Source: Bradyrhizobium sp. 141
GTDB taxonomy: Bacteria; Pseudomonadota; Alphaproteobacteria; Rhizobiales; Xanthobacteraceae
Direction: 5' to 3'
NCBI RefSeq assembly: GCF_023074055.1
Contig: NZ_JADPKR010000062.1
Span: 1 to 64,000, forward strand
DNA: 64,000 nucleotides
Shown here one piece after another: positions 17,675 to 26,538 of the stretch. Made by a program: the position numbers and the translations under genes. The notes under the pieces were generated by a model. The model was not told the origin of the DNA. It ran no database searches and saw nothing but the letters and a program-made list of their open reading frames with translations. Within the stretch, counting starts at the first letter, position 1. Every line of letters starts with the position of its first letter.

Positions 17675-18238
17675 TCAATCCTCGTAAGCGCCTGCGCGAT
17701 AAAGCGCAGCAAGCGCTTTCAGGGCCCGATGAAGGCTTACCCGTACCGCTCCTTCCGACATACGTAAACGAGCGGCCGTATCACGAATGCTTTGGCCATT
17801 GATCGAGATCGACTGAACGATCTCGCTTTGCGACGTCTTAAGCTGCCCGATCATTACTTCGATTGCACGAGTCGAGATATCGTTTTTTGGCTCTTCGGTC
17901 CTCAACACATTTGTGACCTCCTCGATCGGCACGTTCAAGCGTCCGCCGCGGCGTCGGAACGCATCGATGATCTTGTTTCGGATTATGGCGTGGATCCAAG
18001 GCCCGATCGATCGTGACGGATCCCAGGTACCGCGTTTGAGGTGAATGGCCAGCAACACTTCCTGCACGATATCCTCGGCTTCTTCGTCGGCGGCAGCCAT
18101 GCCGGTGTTGCGCTTGCGGGCCACGGCGCGGATATAGGGCGTCACCGAAAGGAGGAGTTGGCGGTAAGCGTCAGCGTCGCCTGCCAATGCCGCGCGCATC
18201 AACTTCGTCCATTCGGCATCCCGGGACGATGCGGTCAT
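17675..18238 (-). CDS. ECF26/SigF-like RNA polymerase sigma factor
   Basis: 187 residues; ATG 18238. Region 2 reads EEAEDIVQEVLLAIHLKRGT, WIHAIIRNKIIDAFRRRGG; region 4 ends MSEGAVRVSLHRALKALAAL. The VRVSLHRALKAL type of helix and the size fit the ECF26 group, whose anti-sigma is NrsF/DUF1109. It is a plausible partner of the NrsF-like protein at 7469, 10 kb away. No GTAAC-type promoter is visible in the 180 bp upstream. Confidence 0.85.
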   Translation of the reverse strand: MTASSRDAEWTKLMRAALAGDADAYRQLLLSVTPYIRAVARKRNTGMAAADEEAEDIVQEVLLAIHLKRGTWDPSRSIGPWIHAIIRNKIIDAFRRRGGRLNVPIEEVTNVLRTEEPKNDISTRAIEVMIGQLKTSQSEIVQSISINGQSIRDTAARLRMSEGAVRVSLHRALKALAALYRAGAYED

Positions 18239-18550
18239 TCAACCTCTCTAAGTTGGCGCTTCTCGCTGCTCGGCCTCGCCGTACGATGCTCGAGACATTT
18301 CGTCCCCCGCGGGACATTCCGGCACGGTGAGAACCGAAAGCGCTCGATTCTAGAGCACTTGCTATATAAATGTGATTGGCCGAGCTTCGCAATGCATGCC
18401 CCAATTGGGCCGCCGGCTCTTGGGGGCGCTTCGCACCGCCGATGAGCTTGTGGCCCGCGGTCGAGGCCGCAAGGACAGGATCGGTGAAGTCGCGAGCTCA
18501 GTTGGGTTCAGTTCAACGGGCGATCCGGACGCTCAGACCCAAAAAGTTCG

Positions 18551-19165
18551 TCATCGAGAAAGGGAACCACGCGGACCTCTTGCGTCATCGAGCATGGCCA
18601 AAACAGGGCGCAAGAGGCCTTCGAGCAAGGCACGTTCGGGGCGAACGCGCGCCAGCACGCGGATGCCGAGTAGGATACCGAGCAGCGACTTCGAAAGATC
18701 TGACGCGGAATGAGCGCGCGTGACGACACCATCTTTTTGGCCCTTGCTCACACAACGCAAGAAGAAGGCTTCGACCTCATCCAAAAAGATCGCAACGATA
18801 CTGAGGAAACCTGGATCAAAGGGGGCGCTTTCGATGGCTGAGTTCACCAACATGCACCCGCGACGTTGCTTATCGCTGAGCGAACGCTTGATGATTTCCT
18901 TGAAAAAGACCTCGATGGCTTCTCGCGGGGGCATAGCCGGCTCGATGCGGCGGATGCGCTCTCGAAACGTCTGATCCAGATATCGATTCAGCGCCTTTGC
19001 GTACAAACCACGCTTGTCGCCAAAGGCGTTGTAGAGGCTTGCTCCCGCGATTTGCATTTCATCGGCCAGATCGCGAACGGATGTAGCCTCGTAGCCGCGC
19101 AACCAGAAGCGTTCGATCGCTGCATCAAGAACGGCACCCTCATCAAATTCCCGCGGCCGTGCCAT
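18551..19165 (-). CDS. TetR/AcrR-family repressor
   Basis: 204 residues. The N-terminal helix-turn-helix reads FWLRGYEATSVRDLADEM and ASLYNAFGDKRGLY, typical of TetR regulators beginning MARPREFD. The C-terminal part is a helical ligand domain (CMLVNSAIESAP). It is divergent from the haloalkane-dehalogenase-like gene at 19368, with a TAGA...TCTA inverted site between them, so it probably represses that operon. Confidence 0.9.
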   Translation of the reverse strand: MARPREFDEGAVLDAAIERFWLRGYEATSVRDLADEMQIAGASLYNAFGDKRGLYAKALNRYLDQTFRERIRRIEPAMPPREAIEVFFKEIIKRSLSDKQRRGCMLVNSAIESAPFDPGFLSIVAIFLDEVEAFFLRCVSKGQKDGVVTRAHSASDLSKSLLGILLGIRVLARVRPERALLEGLLRPVLAMLDDARGPRGSLSR

Positions 19166-19290
19166 CTACCGTCCGTTCTCCTCGTCAAGATTGCCGATCC
19201 GGTGGACGTCATCCCTTACCATCGGATGCATGACATTGACAATCATGCCGGCTGTCTGGCGTCAGTATTTTGTTTACCTGCTGGCCAATC

Positions 19291-19306
19291 TAGATCGATC
19301 GTTCTA
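19291..19306. promoter_or_regulatory. Putative TetR operator
   Basis: TAGATCGATCGTTCTA, an imperfect palindrome with TAGA/TCTA ends around GATC. It lies in the divergent TetR/dehalogenase intergenic region and overlaps a possible -10 (TATAAC, 19305-19310). The right arm TCGTTCTATAA recurs at 26038-26048 before the enolase-superfamily gene. Confidence 0.45.
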
Positions 19307-19367
19307 TAACAACCGCCCTCAGCCGAGGCAAAAAGGGCCTCCCACGTCTGCTCAAAAGGAGCATTTT

Positions 19368-20303
19368 GTGACCCTCTTCGCTCGAAATCCGCTACCAGAC
19401 GCCGCTCGCGCGCAATGGCCGTATACCCCGCGCTTCACATCCGTAAATGGCTGGCGCATGCATTATGTGGATGAAGGACAAGGGGATCCGATAGTCCTTT
19501 TACATGGCAATCCGACATGGGGCTTTCTCTATCGCGACATGATCAGACCGTTGGTGCGTTCGGGGCGGCGCGTCATCGTCCCCGACATGATTGGCTTTGG
19601 CTTGTCCGAAAAGCCGACTACGGAGCACGCGCATTCGCTTGACGGACATGCCGCCAATCTGACCGCATTGATGCGGCAGCTCGACCTTACCAGGATCGCA
19701 CTTGTATGCCACGATTGGGGAGGTCCGACCGGGCTATCGTTCGCGATGAGCAATCCAGGCCGGGTCCGGGCTCTGACCATCATGAGCACATGGGCCTGGC
19801 CGCTCCCTCCCGCCGAATTTCACACGCGTATCTTTCCGTGGCGCATGATGCATGCGCCCCTTGTTGGCCCCTACCTCTTGGGCAAGCATCGAGCGTTGGC
19901 GGGGCGAGGCGTCTATCTTTCCGTCGTGGACCGCGAGAAGTTCGCACGCACTGCGCAGGCCGCCTATGAAGAGGCCCTACCCGATTCAATGTCGCGCCTT
20001 CTAACCTGGGTATGGCCGCGTTGGATTCCATTGGACGAAACTGCTCGGGCGCTGGAGCGCTTTCAATGGCTCGAGCGCGAATTGTCACAGTCCAAGCTGC
20101 CGACCCTGATCATCTGGGGACGCGAGGACGAAGTTTTCGACGCAGCCACTTTTTCCAAGCGATTCAAGCAACTACTCCCGCACGCTGAAGGCCCACTTCT
20201 GGTCACGGGGCGTCACTTTCTGCAGGAGGATTCTGGTCCAGAAATCGCTGACCTGATCAAACACTTCCTTAATCGTCTCGATACGAAGGAAAACTCGCAG
20301 TGA
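19368..20303 (+). CDS. Haloalkane dehalogenase-like alpha/beta hydrolase
   Basis: About 311 residues from GTG 19368, behind AAAAGGAG; the longer frame from 19191 has no such site. The oxyanion motif is HGNPTWGFLYR. The nucleophile elbow VCHDWGGPTG has Asp116, and the acid and base lie in WGREDEVFD and TGRHFLQED. Asp as nucleophile and HGNPTW are standard for haloalkane dehalogenases and close hydrolases. Trp after Asp (DW) matches one halide-stabilising position. It is translationally coupled (GTGA) to a small gene of unknown function. Substrate unproved. Confidence 0.8.
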   Translation: MTLFARNPLPDAARAQWPYTPRFTSVNGWRMHYVDEGQGDPIVLLHGNPTWGFLYRDMIRPLVRSGRRVIVPDMIGFGLSEKPTTEHAHSLDGHAANLTALMRQLDLTRIALVCHDWGGPTGLSFAMSNPGRVRALTIMSTWAWPLPPAEFHTRIFPWRMMHAPLVGPYLLGKHRALAGRGVYLSVVDREKFARTAQAAYEEALPDSMSRLLTWVWPRWIPLDETARALERFQWLERELSQSKLPTLIIWGREDEVFDAATFSKRFKQLLPHAEGPLLVTGRHFLQEDSGPEIADLIKHFLNRLDTKENSQ

Positions 20304-20701
20304 CTGATGTCAACGTTGTCGAGAAGCCGGATCTGCGCGGGAAACGCCTGTCATTTGCGCTGGCCGAAGATCGCGTGGGGCACTATCCGGAGTTTCGCGA
20401 GTTCTTCGCCCGGACATTCGATCTGGATCGCCGGGGCCTGACGGAGCCAGGATTTCTTCGCGCTCCCTCCGGGCTTACCTACGCCCTGATCTTCATTGGA
20501 CGCAGTGGCGAGGCCTTTCCTTCCGGTGTCGAGCTGCATGCGATCGTGGATGCGCTCGAGCCCATCGCGGAGGAAACCCTGGATCGCGACCTATGGGCGA
20601 TCCTTCGCTGGATGATTGGGGGCGTCGGCAATCCTTGGACGGTCGAGGACTTCGATCGCACCGGGCGCCTGTACCGCTTACCGGGGGCGCCCGCCGCCTG
20701 A
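20300..20701 (+). CDS. Protein of unknown function coupled to the dehalogenase
   Basis: 133 residues starting at GTG 20300, overlapping the dehalogenase stop in GTGA, so it is co-translated with it. It is acidic with no signal peptide or TM segment. Its conserved-looking middle is LTYALIFIGRSGEAFPSG. I do not recognise the family. Confidence 0.6.
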   Translation: MTDVNVVEKPDLRGKRLSFALAEDRVGHYPEFREFFARTFDLDRRGLTEPGFLRAPSGLTYALIFIGRSGEAFPSGVELHAIVDALEPIAEETLDRDLWAILRWMIGGVGNPWTVEDFDRTGRLYRLPGAPAA

Positions 20702-20927
20702 GGCAGTCAGGAGGGCCCAAGAGGGCCGAGATAATCGCTCTTTCCTACATCCACGCCGTTGTGGCGCAATGTCGTGCGCGGTCGTGAAATGGAGGGCCTC
20801 GCCGTGAAGTGCAACGAACCCGCATTCTAATGAAGATCTGGCTGAAGTGGTAGCTCGCCGTTCTGAATGACGTCTATCTCGCATTCTCATAGGTGCCGGC
20901 CCGAACCAGCGTCGCATCTCGGCTTGA

Positions 20928-20957
20928 TTGATTTTAGATCATGTGATCTAAAATCAA
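20928..20957. promoter_or_regulatory. 14-bp inverted repeat operator before EamA gene
   Basis: Perfect arms 20928-20941 (TTGATTTTAGATCA) and 20944-20957 are separated by TG and end 3 bp before the ATG at 20961. TAGATCA...TGATCTA resembles operators of GntR/FadR-type repressors. No such regulator is next to it. It is much more AT-rich than its surroundings and covers the likely ribosome-binding region, so binding or hairpin formation should strongly affect expression. Confidence 0.6.
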
Positions 20958-20960
20958 TCC

Positions 20961-21959
20961 ATGAGTTCGCATCCCTTGTTTGAGCAGGCGGCCGTACAGG
21001 CGGACAAACGCCGGATCGCGCGCGGAGTGATGTGGGCGGGGCTCGCGGTCGCGATCTTGTCGGGATGGTTTGTCGTAACGCGCCTCGGCTTGCGCCACGA
21101 AATGCGGATTTGGGACGTTGTCGCGCTGCGTTTTGGCGAGGGAGCGCTGTTCCTCACACCGGTTTTGCTCGTCGGACCCACGCGCTTGCCACCCCGTGCC
21201 TGGCTGCAAGGAGCTCTGCTCGCCCTGCTTTGGGGCGCCCCATTCATTCTGTTGGTCGCTATTGGCCTTCAGTTAACAACCGCTTCGCTGACGTCAACGG
21301 TGACGCCAACGTTGATGCCGGTATTTGCCGGCTTGATCGGCTGGGCGCTGATTGGAGAGACGCCGTCGGTACGGGGGCTGGCGGGCTACGCCTTGATCGT
21401 ATGCGGCCTGTTTGCGCTCGTTTATGGCCACGCGGTTCGCATTGGCCCGATTGACGCCGGCGGGACCACCGCGCTCGTCGGCGCGGCCTTCTTGTGGGCA
21501 CTCTATACGCTGCGCCTACGCCAAACATCGCTTAAGCCGCTCCAAGCAGCAGCGTTGATTTGCTTTTGGTCGGCGGCCATCTACCTCCCCGTCTACGCTG
21601 GCCTCGACCTTTCGAACCTCGCGAAAGCGTCCGCCGCCGAGTTGGCGTTCCAATCGCTTTATCAAGGCATCTTCATGAGCGTGGTTGCCATCTATGCTTT
21701 CAACCGCGCCGTAGCCTCACTCGGAACTCGTGCGGCCTCCGCCATCATTGCGCTTGTACCCGTTACGTCGACCGCATTGGCCATTCCCGTTCTTGGCGAA
21801 TGGCCTCCGCTGATATCCGCCGGCGCCATCTGTGTGATCGCGCTTGGCGTGATCTTCGCCGCCGGCGTCGGCGCTTCCACCTCGCTGAAAGGAGAAAACT
21901 ATGATCCGCTTCTATTACCACCCCACGCCAAACCCGGCCAAAATTGCACTGATGCTTGA
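20961..21959 (+). CDS. EamA/DMT-family transporter
   Basis: 332 residues with ten predicted TM helices in two EamA repeats, such as LTSTVTPTLMPVFAGLIGWA in the first and YQGIFMSVVAIYAFNRAVAS in the second. The family exports or imports small metabolites. The last 20 residues overlap the next gene, a GST, by 59 bp. First gene of an operon GST-SDR-GST; the operator lies directly upstream. Confidence 0.88.
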   Translation: MSSHPLFEQAAVQADKRRIARGVMWAGLAVAILSGWFVVTRLGLRHEMRIWDVVALRFGEGALFLTPVLLVGPTRLPPRAWLQGALLALLWGAPFILLVAIGLQLTTASLTSTVTPTLMPVFAGLIGWALIGETPSVRGLAGYALIVCGLFALVYGHAVRIGPIDAGGTTALVGAAFLWALYTLRLRQTSLKPLQAAALICFWSAAIYLPVYAGLDLSNLAKASAAELAFQSLYQGIFMSVVAIYAFNRAVASLGTRAASAIIALVPVTSTALAIPVLGEWPPLISAGAICVIALGVIFAAGVGASTSLKGENYDPLLLPPHAKPGQNCTDA

Positions 21960-22617
21960 GGAAACCGGGCTGGCTTATGAGTTTTGCCCGATCGATACCA
22001 GCAAGGGCGAGCAGCATACGGCCGCATTCCGTACCATCAATCCGAACGGCAAGGTGCCTGCAATTGTCGATACCGATGGGGCCAGCGGCAAGGAAACGAG
22101 GGTCTTCGATTCCAGCGCCATACTGCTGTATCTCGCGGAAAAGACGGGGCAGCTGCTCGGCGCACCGGAGGATAGGGGCGAACTGTTGTCGTGGCTCTTC
22201 TTTATCGCCACCGGCGTCGGGCCGTTCTCCGGCCAAGCGGTTCATTTTCAACACGCCGCTCCCGAAAAGCTGGACTACGCCATTAACCGCTATCGCCGCG
22301 AAGTCGAGCGACACTACGAAGTGCTCGACACGCATCTGAAGGACCGCGAATTCATCGTCGGCAACAGCTTCTCCATAGCGGATATTTCCGCTTGGGGATG
22401 GCTGGACCGGGCACCCCGAATTTTGCCAGGAGATGACGCGCCGCTGGCACCTTTCCCAAACCTCTCGCGCTGGTTCAAAGCCATTGACGCTCGGCCGGCT
22501 GTTGCGAACGCGCGCGCCATCGGTAGAGGGCATGCCTTCAAAAAGGAAATGGATGAAGAGACGCGCCGCGCGTTGTTTCCGTCCAATTACCCAAAAGCGG
22601 CTCGTAAGCAGGCATAA
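21901..22617 (+). CDS. Glutathione S-transferase (YghU/Ure2p-like)
   Basis: 238 residues; ATG 21901 follows AAAGGAG inside the transporter gene. The thioredoxin-like N-domain has NPNGKVPAIVD and DSSAILLYLAEKTG (glutathione-binding). The C-terminal all-helical domain has NSFSIADISAWGW. The layout resembles the nu-class YghU/YfcG group of disulfide-bond oxidoreductases. It may use glutathione on an imported substrate. Confidence 0.88.
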   Translation: MIRFYYHPTPNPAKIALMLEETGLAYEFCPIDTSKGEQHTAAFRTINPNGKVPAIVDTDGASGKETRVFDSSAILLYLAEKTGQLLGAPEDRGELLSWLFFIATGVGPFSGQAVHFQHAAPEKLDYAINRYRREVERHYEVLDTHLKDREFIVGNSFSIADISAWGWLDRAPRILPGDDAPLAPFPNLSRWFKAIDARPAVANARAIGRGHAFKKEMDEETRRALFPSNYPKAARKQA

Positions 22618-22637
22618 CACAAACCGTGGGAGAGAAC

Positions 22638-23441
22638 ATGGATCTGCAAGGAAAACGGGTGCTCGTCACCGGAGGCTCCAGCGGCATTGGCTACGCCATT
22701 GCTGAAGCGATGCTCAAACGGGGCGCGCGCGTCGTCATCACGGGCCGCCGGCCGGGTGCTCTTCACGAAGCCGCCGGAAAACTTCGGGAGTTTGGTGCTG
22801 TAGAGACCGTGGCGGCGGATGTCGGCACGGAAGAGGGACGCAAGGTCACGCTGGCATCTGCGCTCAAGGCGCTGGGCGGTCTCGACATCCTCGTCAACAA
22901 CGCAGGCGGGGTACGAGCCGGCCGCCTTGAGGACACGAGCGAAGCGGAAATACGCGCCATGATCGAAGTCGATCTTGTCGCGCCGATCCTGTTGACCCGG
23001 GCTGCCCTTCCGGCCCTCCGCTTGGGCGGAGATAGCCTTGTCGTCAACATTACGTCTGGTATCGCCCTGGTTGCAGCCCCTTTCTACGCCACTTATGCCG
23101 GGGTGAAAGCAGGGCTCGCCAAATTTGGTGAATCCCTCCGTCGAGAGCTGAAAGGCGAAGGCGTGCATGTTATGACGGTTTATCCTGGCGCAACTGACAC
23201 CCCAATGATGCGATCGTCGCGGGCGGGTCCTGAGCTTGGGTTCGTCAGGGAGCCACCAGGTGCTGTGTCGGATGCGGTCATGGATGGCGTCGATAAGCTC
23301 GCCTTCGAAGTCGTTCGTGGCGGTGAAGCGCGCGCCAAAATGATTGCGTTGAACCGAGAGGACCCGGCTGCTCTCGACAAACGTTTCCTCGACCTCAAAC
23401 CAGCTTTGGCGGAAGCGGTGCGGGACCATTCCGCGCTTTAG
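22638..23441 (+). CDS. Short-chain dehydrogenase/reductase
   Basis: 267 residues from ATG 22638 (GGGAGAG site). The Rossmann motif is VTGGSSGIGYAIAEA, NNAG follows at LDILVNNAGG and the catalytic Tyr/Lys are in YATYAGVKAGLAKF. The C-terminal part resembles DltE-type SDRs (VYPGATDTPMM). Probably reduces or oxidises a carbonyl compound handled by the flanking GSTs. Confidence 0.9.
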   Translation: MDLQGKRVLVTGGSSGIGYAIAEAMLKRGARVVITGRRPGALHEAAGKLREFGAVETVAADVGTEEGRKVTLASALKALGGLDILVNNAGGVRAGRLEDTSEAEIRAMIEVDLVAPILLTRAALPALRLGGDSLVVNITSGIALVAAPFYATYAGVKAGLAKFGESLRRELKGEGVHVMTVYPGATDTPMMRSSRAGPELGFVREPPGAVSDAVMDGVDKLAFEVVRGGEARAKMIALNREDPAALDKRFLDLKPALAEAVRDHSAL

Positions 23442-23495
23442 CTTACCGAAGTACGAAATGCGCGGACCTCAGTGACGGCAGGGTGAGAGCAACAC

Positions 23496-24116
23496 ATGCT
23501 GAAGATCTGGGGCCGCACCAATTCGATGAATGTCCAAAAAGTGCTCCGGTGCTGCGGAGAACTTGACCTCGAGTACGACAGGAATGACGCGGGTAACGAA
23601 TTTGGCGTGACGGGGAGCCCGAGCTATCGGGCCCTCAATCCCCACGGGCTTGTCTCCACGATCGAGGAGGGCGACTTTTATTTTTGGGAATCCAACGTGG
23701 TTGTCCGCTACCTCGCCCACAAAGACGAGAAAGGACGCCTCTGTCCGTTTGATATCCATGCGCGGTTCGATGCAGAAAGGTGGATGGATTGGCAGGCGAC
23801 GGTGTTCTGGCCCGCGCTCCGCCCATTGTTCATCCAGCTTATTCGGACGCCCCTCGAACACCGCGACACAGCCGTAATTGCTCGGGCCGAGCAACTTTCC
23901 TTTGCAGCCGTCCAGATTCTCGATACGCATCTGGCAGGCCGTCGGTTTTTAACGGGCGGCGACTTTACCGTGGGCAACATACCCGCCGCTGTCGCGGTCC
24001 ATCGATGGTATGAGCTGGAAACGCACCATCCCGAGCTGCCGAACGTACGGCGATGGTATGAGATTCTGCGTCAGCGGAGACCGTTCCGGCAGGCAGTCAT
24101 GATCCCACTCAGCTGA
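23496..24116 (+). CDS. Glutathione S-transferase
   Basis: 206 residues. The N-domain reads WGRTNSMNVQKVLRCCGELD and ESNVVVRYLAHKDE; the C-domain has GGDFTVGNIPAAVAVHRWYE. A distinctive WMDWQATVFWPALRPLF segment recurs in the decayed GST at 44618, so the two are paralogues. The NxxKV motif after the first strand is common in beta-like GSTs. Last gene of the operon from 20961. Confidence 0.88.
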   Translation: MLKIWGRTNSMNVQKVLRCCGELDLEYDRNDAGNEFGVTGSPSYRALNPHGLVSTIEEGDFYFWESNVVVRYLAHKDEKGRLCPFDIHARFDAERWMDWQATVFWPALRPLFIQLIRTPLEHRDTAVIARAEQLSFAAVQILDTHLAGRRFLTGGDFTVGNIPAAVAVHRWYELETHHPELPNVRRWYEILRQRRPFRQAVMIPLS

Positions 24117-24130
24117 TGGAGCCAATTCTC

Positions 24131-24883
24131 CTAGGTTATGAAGCAATCGACATGGGCCTCACCGTCAACTTTCACGACGACATGATCATCAGGTTTGACC
24201 GGATATAGGCCCAGTGGCGTACCGGTCAGCACGAGATCGCCGGATGCAAGGGCCCGATCTTGAAGGCTCAGACTACTTCTCAGCCACGCGACGGATTCTT
24301 CCGGCCCCCCGGGGAAAGGCCACAAAGCGCCGGAATCTACAGTACGTCCATTGATATCCACCGACAGCTTACGAGCATCAACCCAGCGTGAGTTCGGTGT
24401 CTCGGTAAGATGATGCGGGACAACGACCCCGGCATTTATACCGTTGTTCGCGACAAGCTCGGCAAGCGTCTTCCGGGCGGCCCGGAAGACGAAATTGTGT
24501 AATTCGATGACAGGAAACGCTGCAGCAACCGCACCGCCGGCGCCGATGCGAATGGCCATCTCACCCTCGATCGCAAGGTTGACATGGTCTTCATACCGGA
24601 TCTCGGCTCCCGACGCCCGGAGCTCACTCCTGAACAGCAAGGCGCGGATCGGTCCGGCCATGCCAAACTGCTCGACGACACCAGCGCCGATACAGCCGAC
24701 CTTATAGCCTGCGATAGCATCTCCTGCTGCGCAACGAAGGCGTGCCACTTCCGCTTGAACGCCATAAGCTTCCGAAAGCGTTAGGGCTAATCCTGGCTCG
24801 GCAAAGGCAATGCCCGGTCGGCCGCTTCGGTAGTCGCGCCACTGTCGTTCGGCAAGCGACTTAAGCCGCGAATCTGCATCCAT
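24131..24883 (-). CDS. 2-keto-4-pentenoate hydratase/FAH-family enzyme
   Basis: 250 residues. FAH-superfamily features are YKVGCIGAGV, the metal-binding EGEMAIRIG region and the C-terminal SGDLVLTGTPLGLYPVKPDD. Family members hydrate or decarboxylate 2-keto acids in catabolic pathways. It is 19 bp downstream of the enolase-superfamily gene, whose likely product, a 2-keto-3-deoxy acid, would suit this type of enzyme. Confidence 0.86.
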   Translation of the reverse strand: MDADSRLKSLAERQWRDYRSGRPGIAFAEPGLALTLSEAYGVQAEVARLRCAAGDAIAGYKVGCIGAGVVEQFGMAGPIRALLFRSELRASGAEIRYEDHVNLAIEGEMAIRIGAGGAVAAAFPVIELHNFVFRAARKTLAELVANNGINAGVVVPHHLTETPNSRWVDARKLSVDINGRTVDSGALWPFPGGPEESVAWLRSSLSLQDRALASGDLVLTGTPLGLYPVKPDDHVVVKVDGEAHVDCFIT

Positions 24884-24902
24884 TCTACGTTCCGGGTGCC
24901 GC

Positions 24903-26000
24903 TCAGGTAAGCCGATATCTCGCGACGGCTTCCCTATCCCAAGCCAAACCGTTGCCAGGACGGTCCGGAACCACAGCCATGCCGTCCTTGATCAGAAGCG
25001 GTTCCTGCAAAATTGGGTTCGCCCAGTCGACATATTCAAGCCAATGATAGCTTGGCGTCGCCGCCATCAGGTGCACGCTAACCTCTGGGAAGAGATGCGA
25101 GGAGACTGACCGATTATAGGCAGCTGCGAGACCTACCGCGCGCTGCCAGCCTGTCACGCCACCAATGCGATCAAGATCCAGCATGACGTAATCGGAAGCA
25201 CCCGCCTCCAATGCAGCCGCCATAGGTGGGAGGCCGGTGAAGTTTTCTCCAATCTGGATTGGAGTAACCGCCGCTTGGGCGATTTGCGCCATGCGACGGT
25301 AATCGTCATGCCTCGTCGGCTCCTCGATCCAATAAATGCCCTCTTGATCCAGAGCCAGCGCGTAATGCATAGCATCAGAGAAGGTCAGCGCTTGATTGAA
25401 ATCCACCATAAGACGAACCCCATCTGGCAACCTCTTTCGAACGGCGCGAACGGTCGCAAGGTCGTGCGCGAAGTGGCTGCGGCCTAGGCGCAGCTTTACG
25501 CCTTTAAAGCCACCTTCAAGGAGTGCTTCCGCTTCATCGGCCGCCGCCTCGGGCGACATCAGGCCGAGCCCGTTGCTGTTGTAAGCGGGTACTGAGGCGG
25601 GTGCGGCGCCGAGATAGGCGGCAAGCGGCATGTTTGCCGCCTTTGCCAAAGCATCCCAAACAGCCGCGTCGATCGACGAAGCGACCATCGTGATAGGACC
25701 GGCGACGCCTGGAAGGCGGAAATATCGACCAATTGTTCGGGTCATGTCTATAGGGTGCAGAGGCTGCCCCGCGAGCTGTTCGTTGAGTTCTGCGATGATC
25801 GGCACCAAAGACCGCGCGATCGACGGCTGATAGCAGAACGCATAGGCGTGGCCGGCAATGCCGTCATGGGTAGTGACATCGACGAGCAGCAAGTTGGCCT
25901 CGTCAATGCTCTTGGCACTGGTCCCAAGAGGCCGCCGCATGGGCAACCTGACCGCGGTCGCTGACAACGAGCGAAGCCGTTGCGGTTCAAATGCAGTCAA
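24903..26000 (-). CDS. Enolase-superfamily enzyme (mandelate racemase type)
   Basis: 365 residues with capping domain and TIM barrel. GFKGVKLRLGRS gives the K-x-R catalytic strand, MVDFNQAL the first metal Asp, YWIEEPTR the Glu and MLDLDRIGGVT the third. A His is in SSHLFPEVS and Glu in HWLEYVDW, close to mandelate racemase. The second Lys of the usual KxK is Arg, so a dehydratase or one-sided base is possible. Function is best given as acid-sugar or hydroxy-acid dehydratase/racemase. A TetR-like half-site lies 30 bp upstream. Confidence 0.87.
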   Translation of the reverse strand: MTAFEPQRLRSLSATAVRLPMRRPLGTSAKSIDEANLLLVDVTTHDGIAGHAYAFCYQPSIARSLVPIIAELNEQLAGQPLHPIDMTRTIGRYFRLPGVAGPITMVASSIDAAVWDALAKAANMPLAAYLGAAPASVPAYNSNGLGLMSPEAAADEAEALLEGGFKGVKLRLGRSHFAHDLATVRAVRKRLPDGVRLMVDFNQALTFSDAMHYALALDQEGIYWIEEPTRHDDYRRMAQIAQAAVTPIQIGENFTGLPPMAAALEAGASDYVMLDLDRIGGVTGWQRAVGLAAAYNRSVSSHLFPEVSVHLMAATPSYHWLEYVDWANPILQEPLLIKDGMAVVPDRPGNGLAWDREAVARYRLT

Positions 26001-26029
26001 CGGCCCTCTCCGACGTCACGGGAATATTT

Positions 26030-26045
26030 TTAACCATTCGTTCTA
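26030..26045. promoter_or_regulatory. TetR-type half-site before enolase-superfamily gene
   Basis: TTAACCATTCGTTCTA followed by TAA. Its right half TCGTTCTATAA is identical to the half-site at 19299-19309 in front of the haloalkane-dehalogenase-like gene; the left half is degenerate. It may be a second target of the TetR protein at 18551. An 11-base match could be chance. Confidence 0.3.
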
Positions 26046-26112
26046 TAATGCTTCAACGGCGCCTGAGGTCAATATGAACGGCCCGCGGGTGAGTAAGATA
26101 ATTGCACGAGGA

Positions 26113-26143
26113 CACGCCGTGACCCGGGGCTGGTCACGGCGTG
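26113..26143 (-). terminator. Hairpin after MXKDX gene
   Basis: A 12-bp perfect stem: 26113-26124 pairs with 26132-26143 around a 7-nt loop. It lies 25 bp beyond the minus-strand stop at 26168. The T-tract is weak. Confidence 0.6.
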
Positions 26144-26167
26144 AAGGAGGCAGACCGACCGAAGGGA

Positions 26168-26431
26168 TCAGTGCTTCTTCATCCCGTCGTCTTTCTTCAT
26201 GCCATCCTTCGCCATGCTGTCTTTGGACATAGAGTCCTTCGACATCGTGTCCTTCGACATCGTGTCCTTCGACATCGAGTCCTTCTTCATGCTGTCTTTG
26301 GACATGGAATCCTTCTTCATGCCGTCATCTTTGCCCATTTTGTCCTGGGCAAGGGCGGCCGGCGCAAAGGCGAGGCTCAGAGAGACAGCGGCAGCGGAAA
26401 TGCTGAAAGCGAGGCGAGAGCGAATGGTCAT
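26168..26431 (-). CDS. Pentapeptide MXKDX repeat protein, secreted
   Basis: 87 residues: a signal peptide ending ALAQ, then about ten tandem pentapeptides of the forms KDSMS, KDTMS and KDGMK, rich in Met, Lys and Asp. The family is named for MXKDX repeats and is of unknown function. Regularly spaced methionines could bind soft metals or soak up oxidants in the periplasm (inference). A SigF-type promoter lies about 55 bp upstream. The repeat DNA itself is near-identical in 15-bp units. Confidence 0.88.
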   Translation of the reverse strand: MTIRSRLAFSISAAAVSLSLAFAPAALAQDKMGKDDGMKKDSMSKDSMKKDSMSKDTMSKDTMSKDSMSKDSMAKDGMKKDDGMKKH

Positions 26432-26486
26432 CGAGCGTCATCCTTAGTGAGCGTGAACTGAAGCGGCGGATGCCGCTCAATTTCCA

Positions 26487-26511
26487 TACGCGCGCTTTTC
26501 GCCATTGTTAC
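26487..26511 (-). promoter_or_regulatory. SigF/ECF26-type promoter of MXKDX gene
   Basis: On the minus strand GTAACA (26511-26506), 15-bp spacer, CGTA (26490-26487). Same spacing as the nrsF promoter; the -10 has CGTA instead of CGAA. Confidence 0.55.
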
Positions 26512-26538
26512 GCGTCCAGATGCGATTTTCGGTACGCC

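Noticed and set aside
26200..26340. Tandem 15-bp DNA repeats as a CRISPR or VNTR
   Set aside because: They are in-frame codons for the KDSMS-type pentapeptides of the MXKDX protein.
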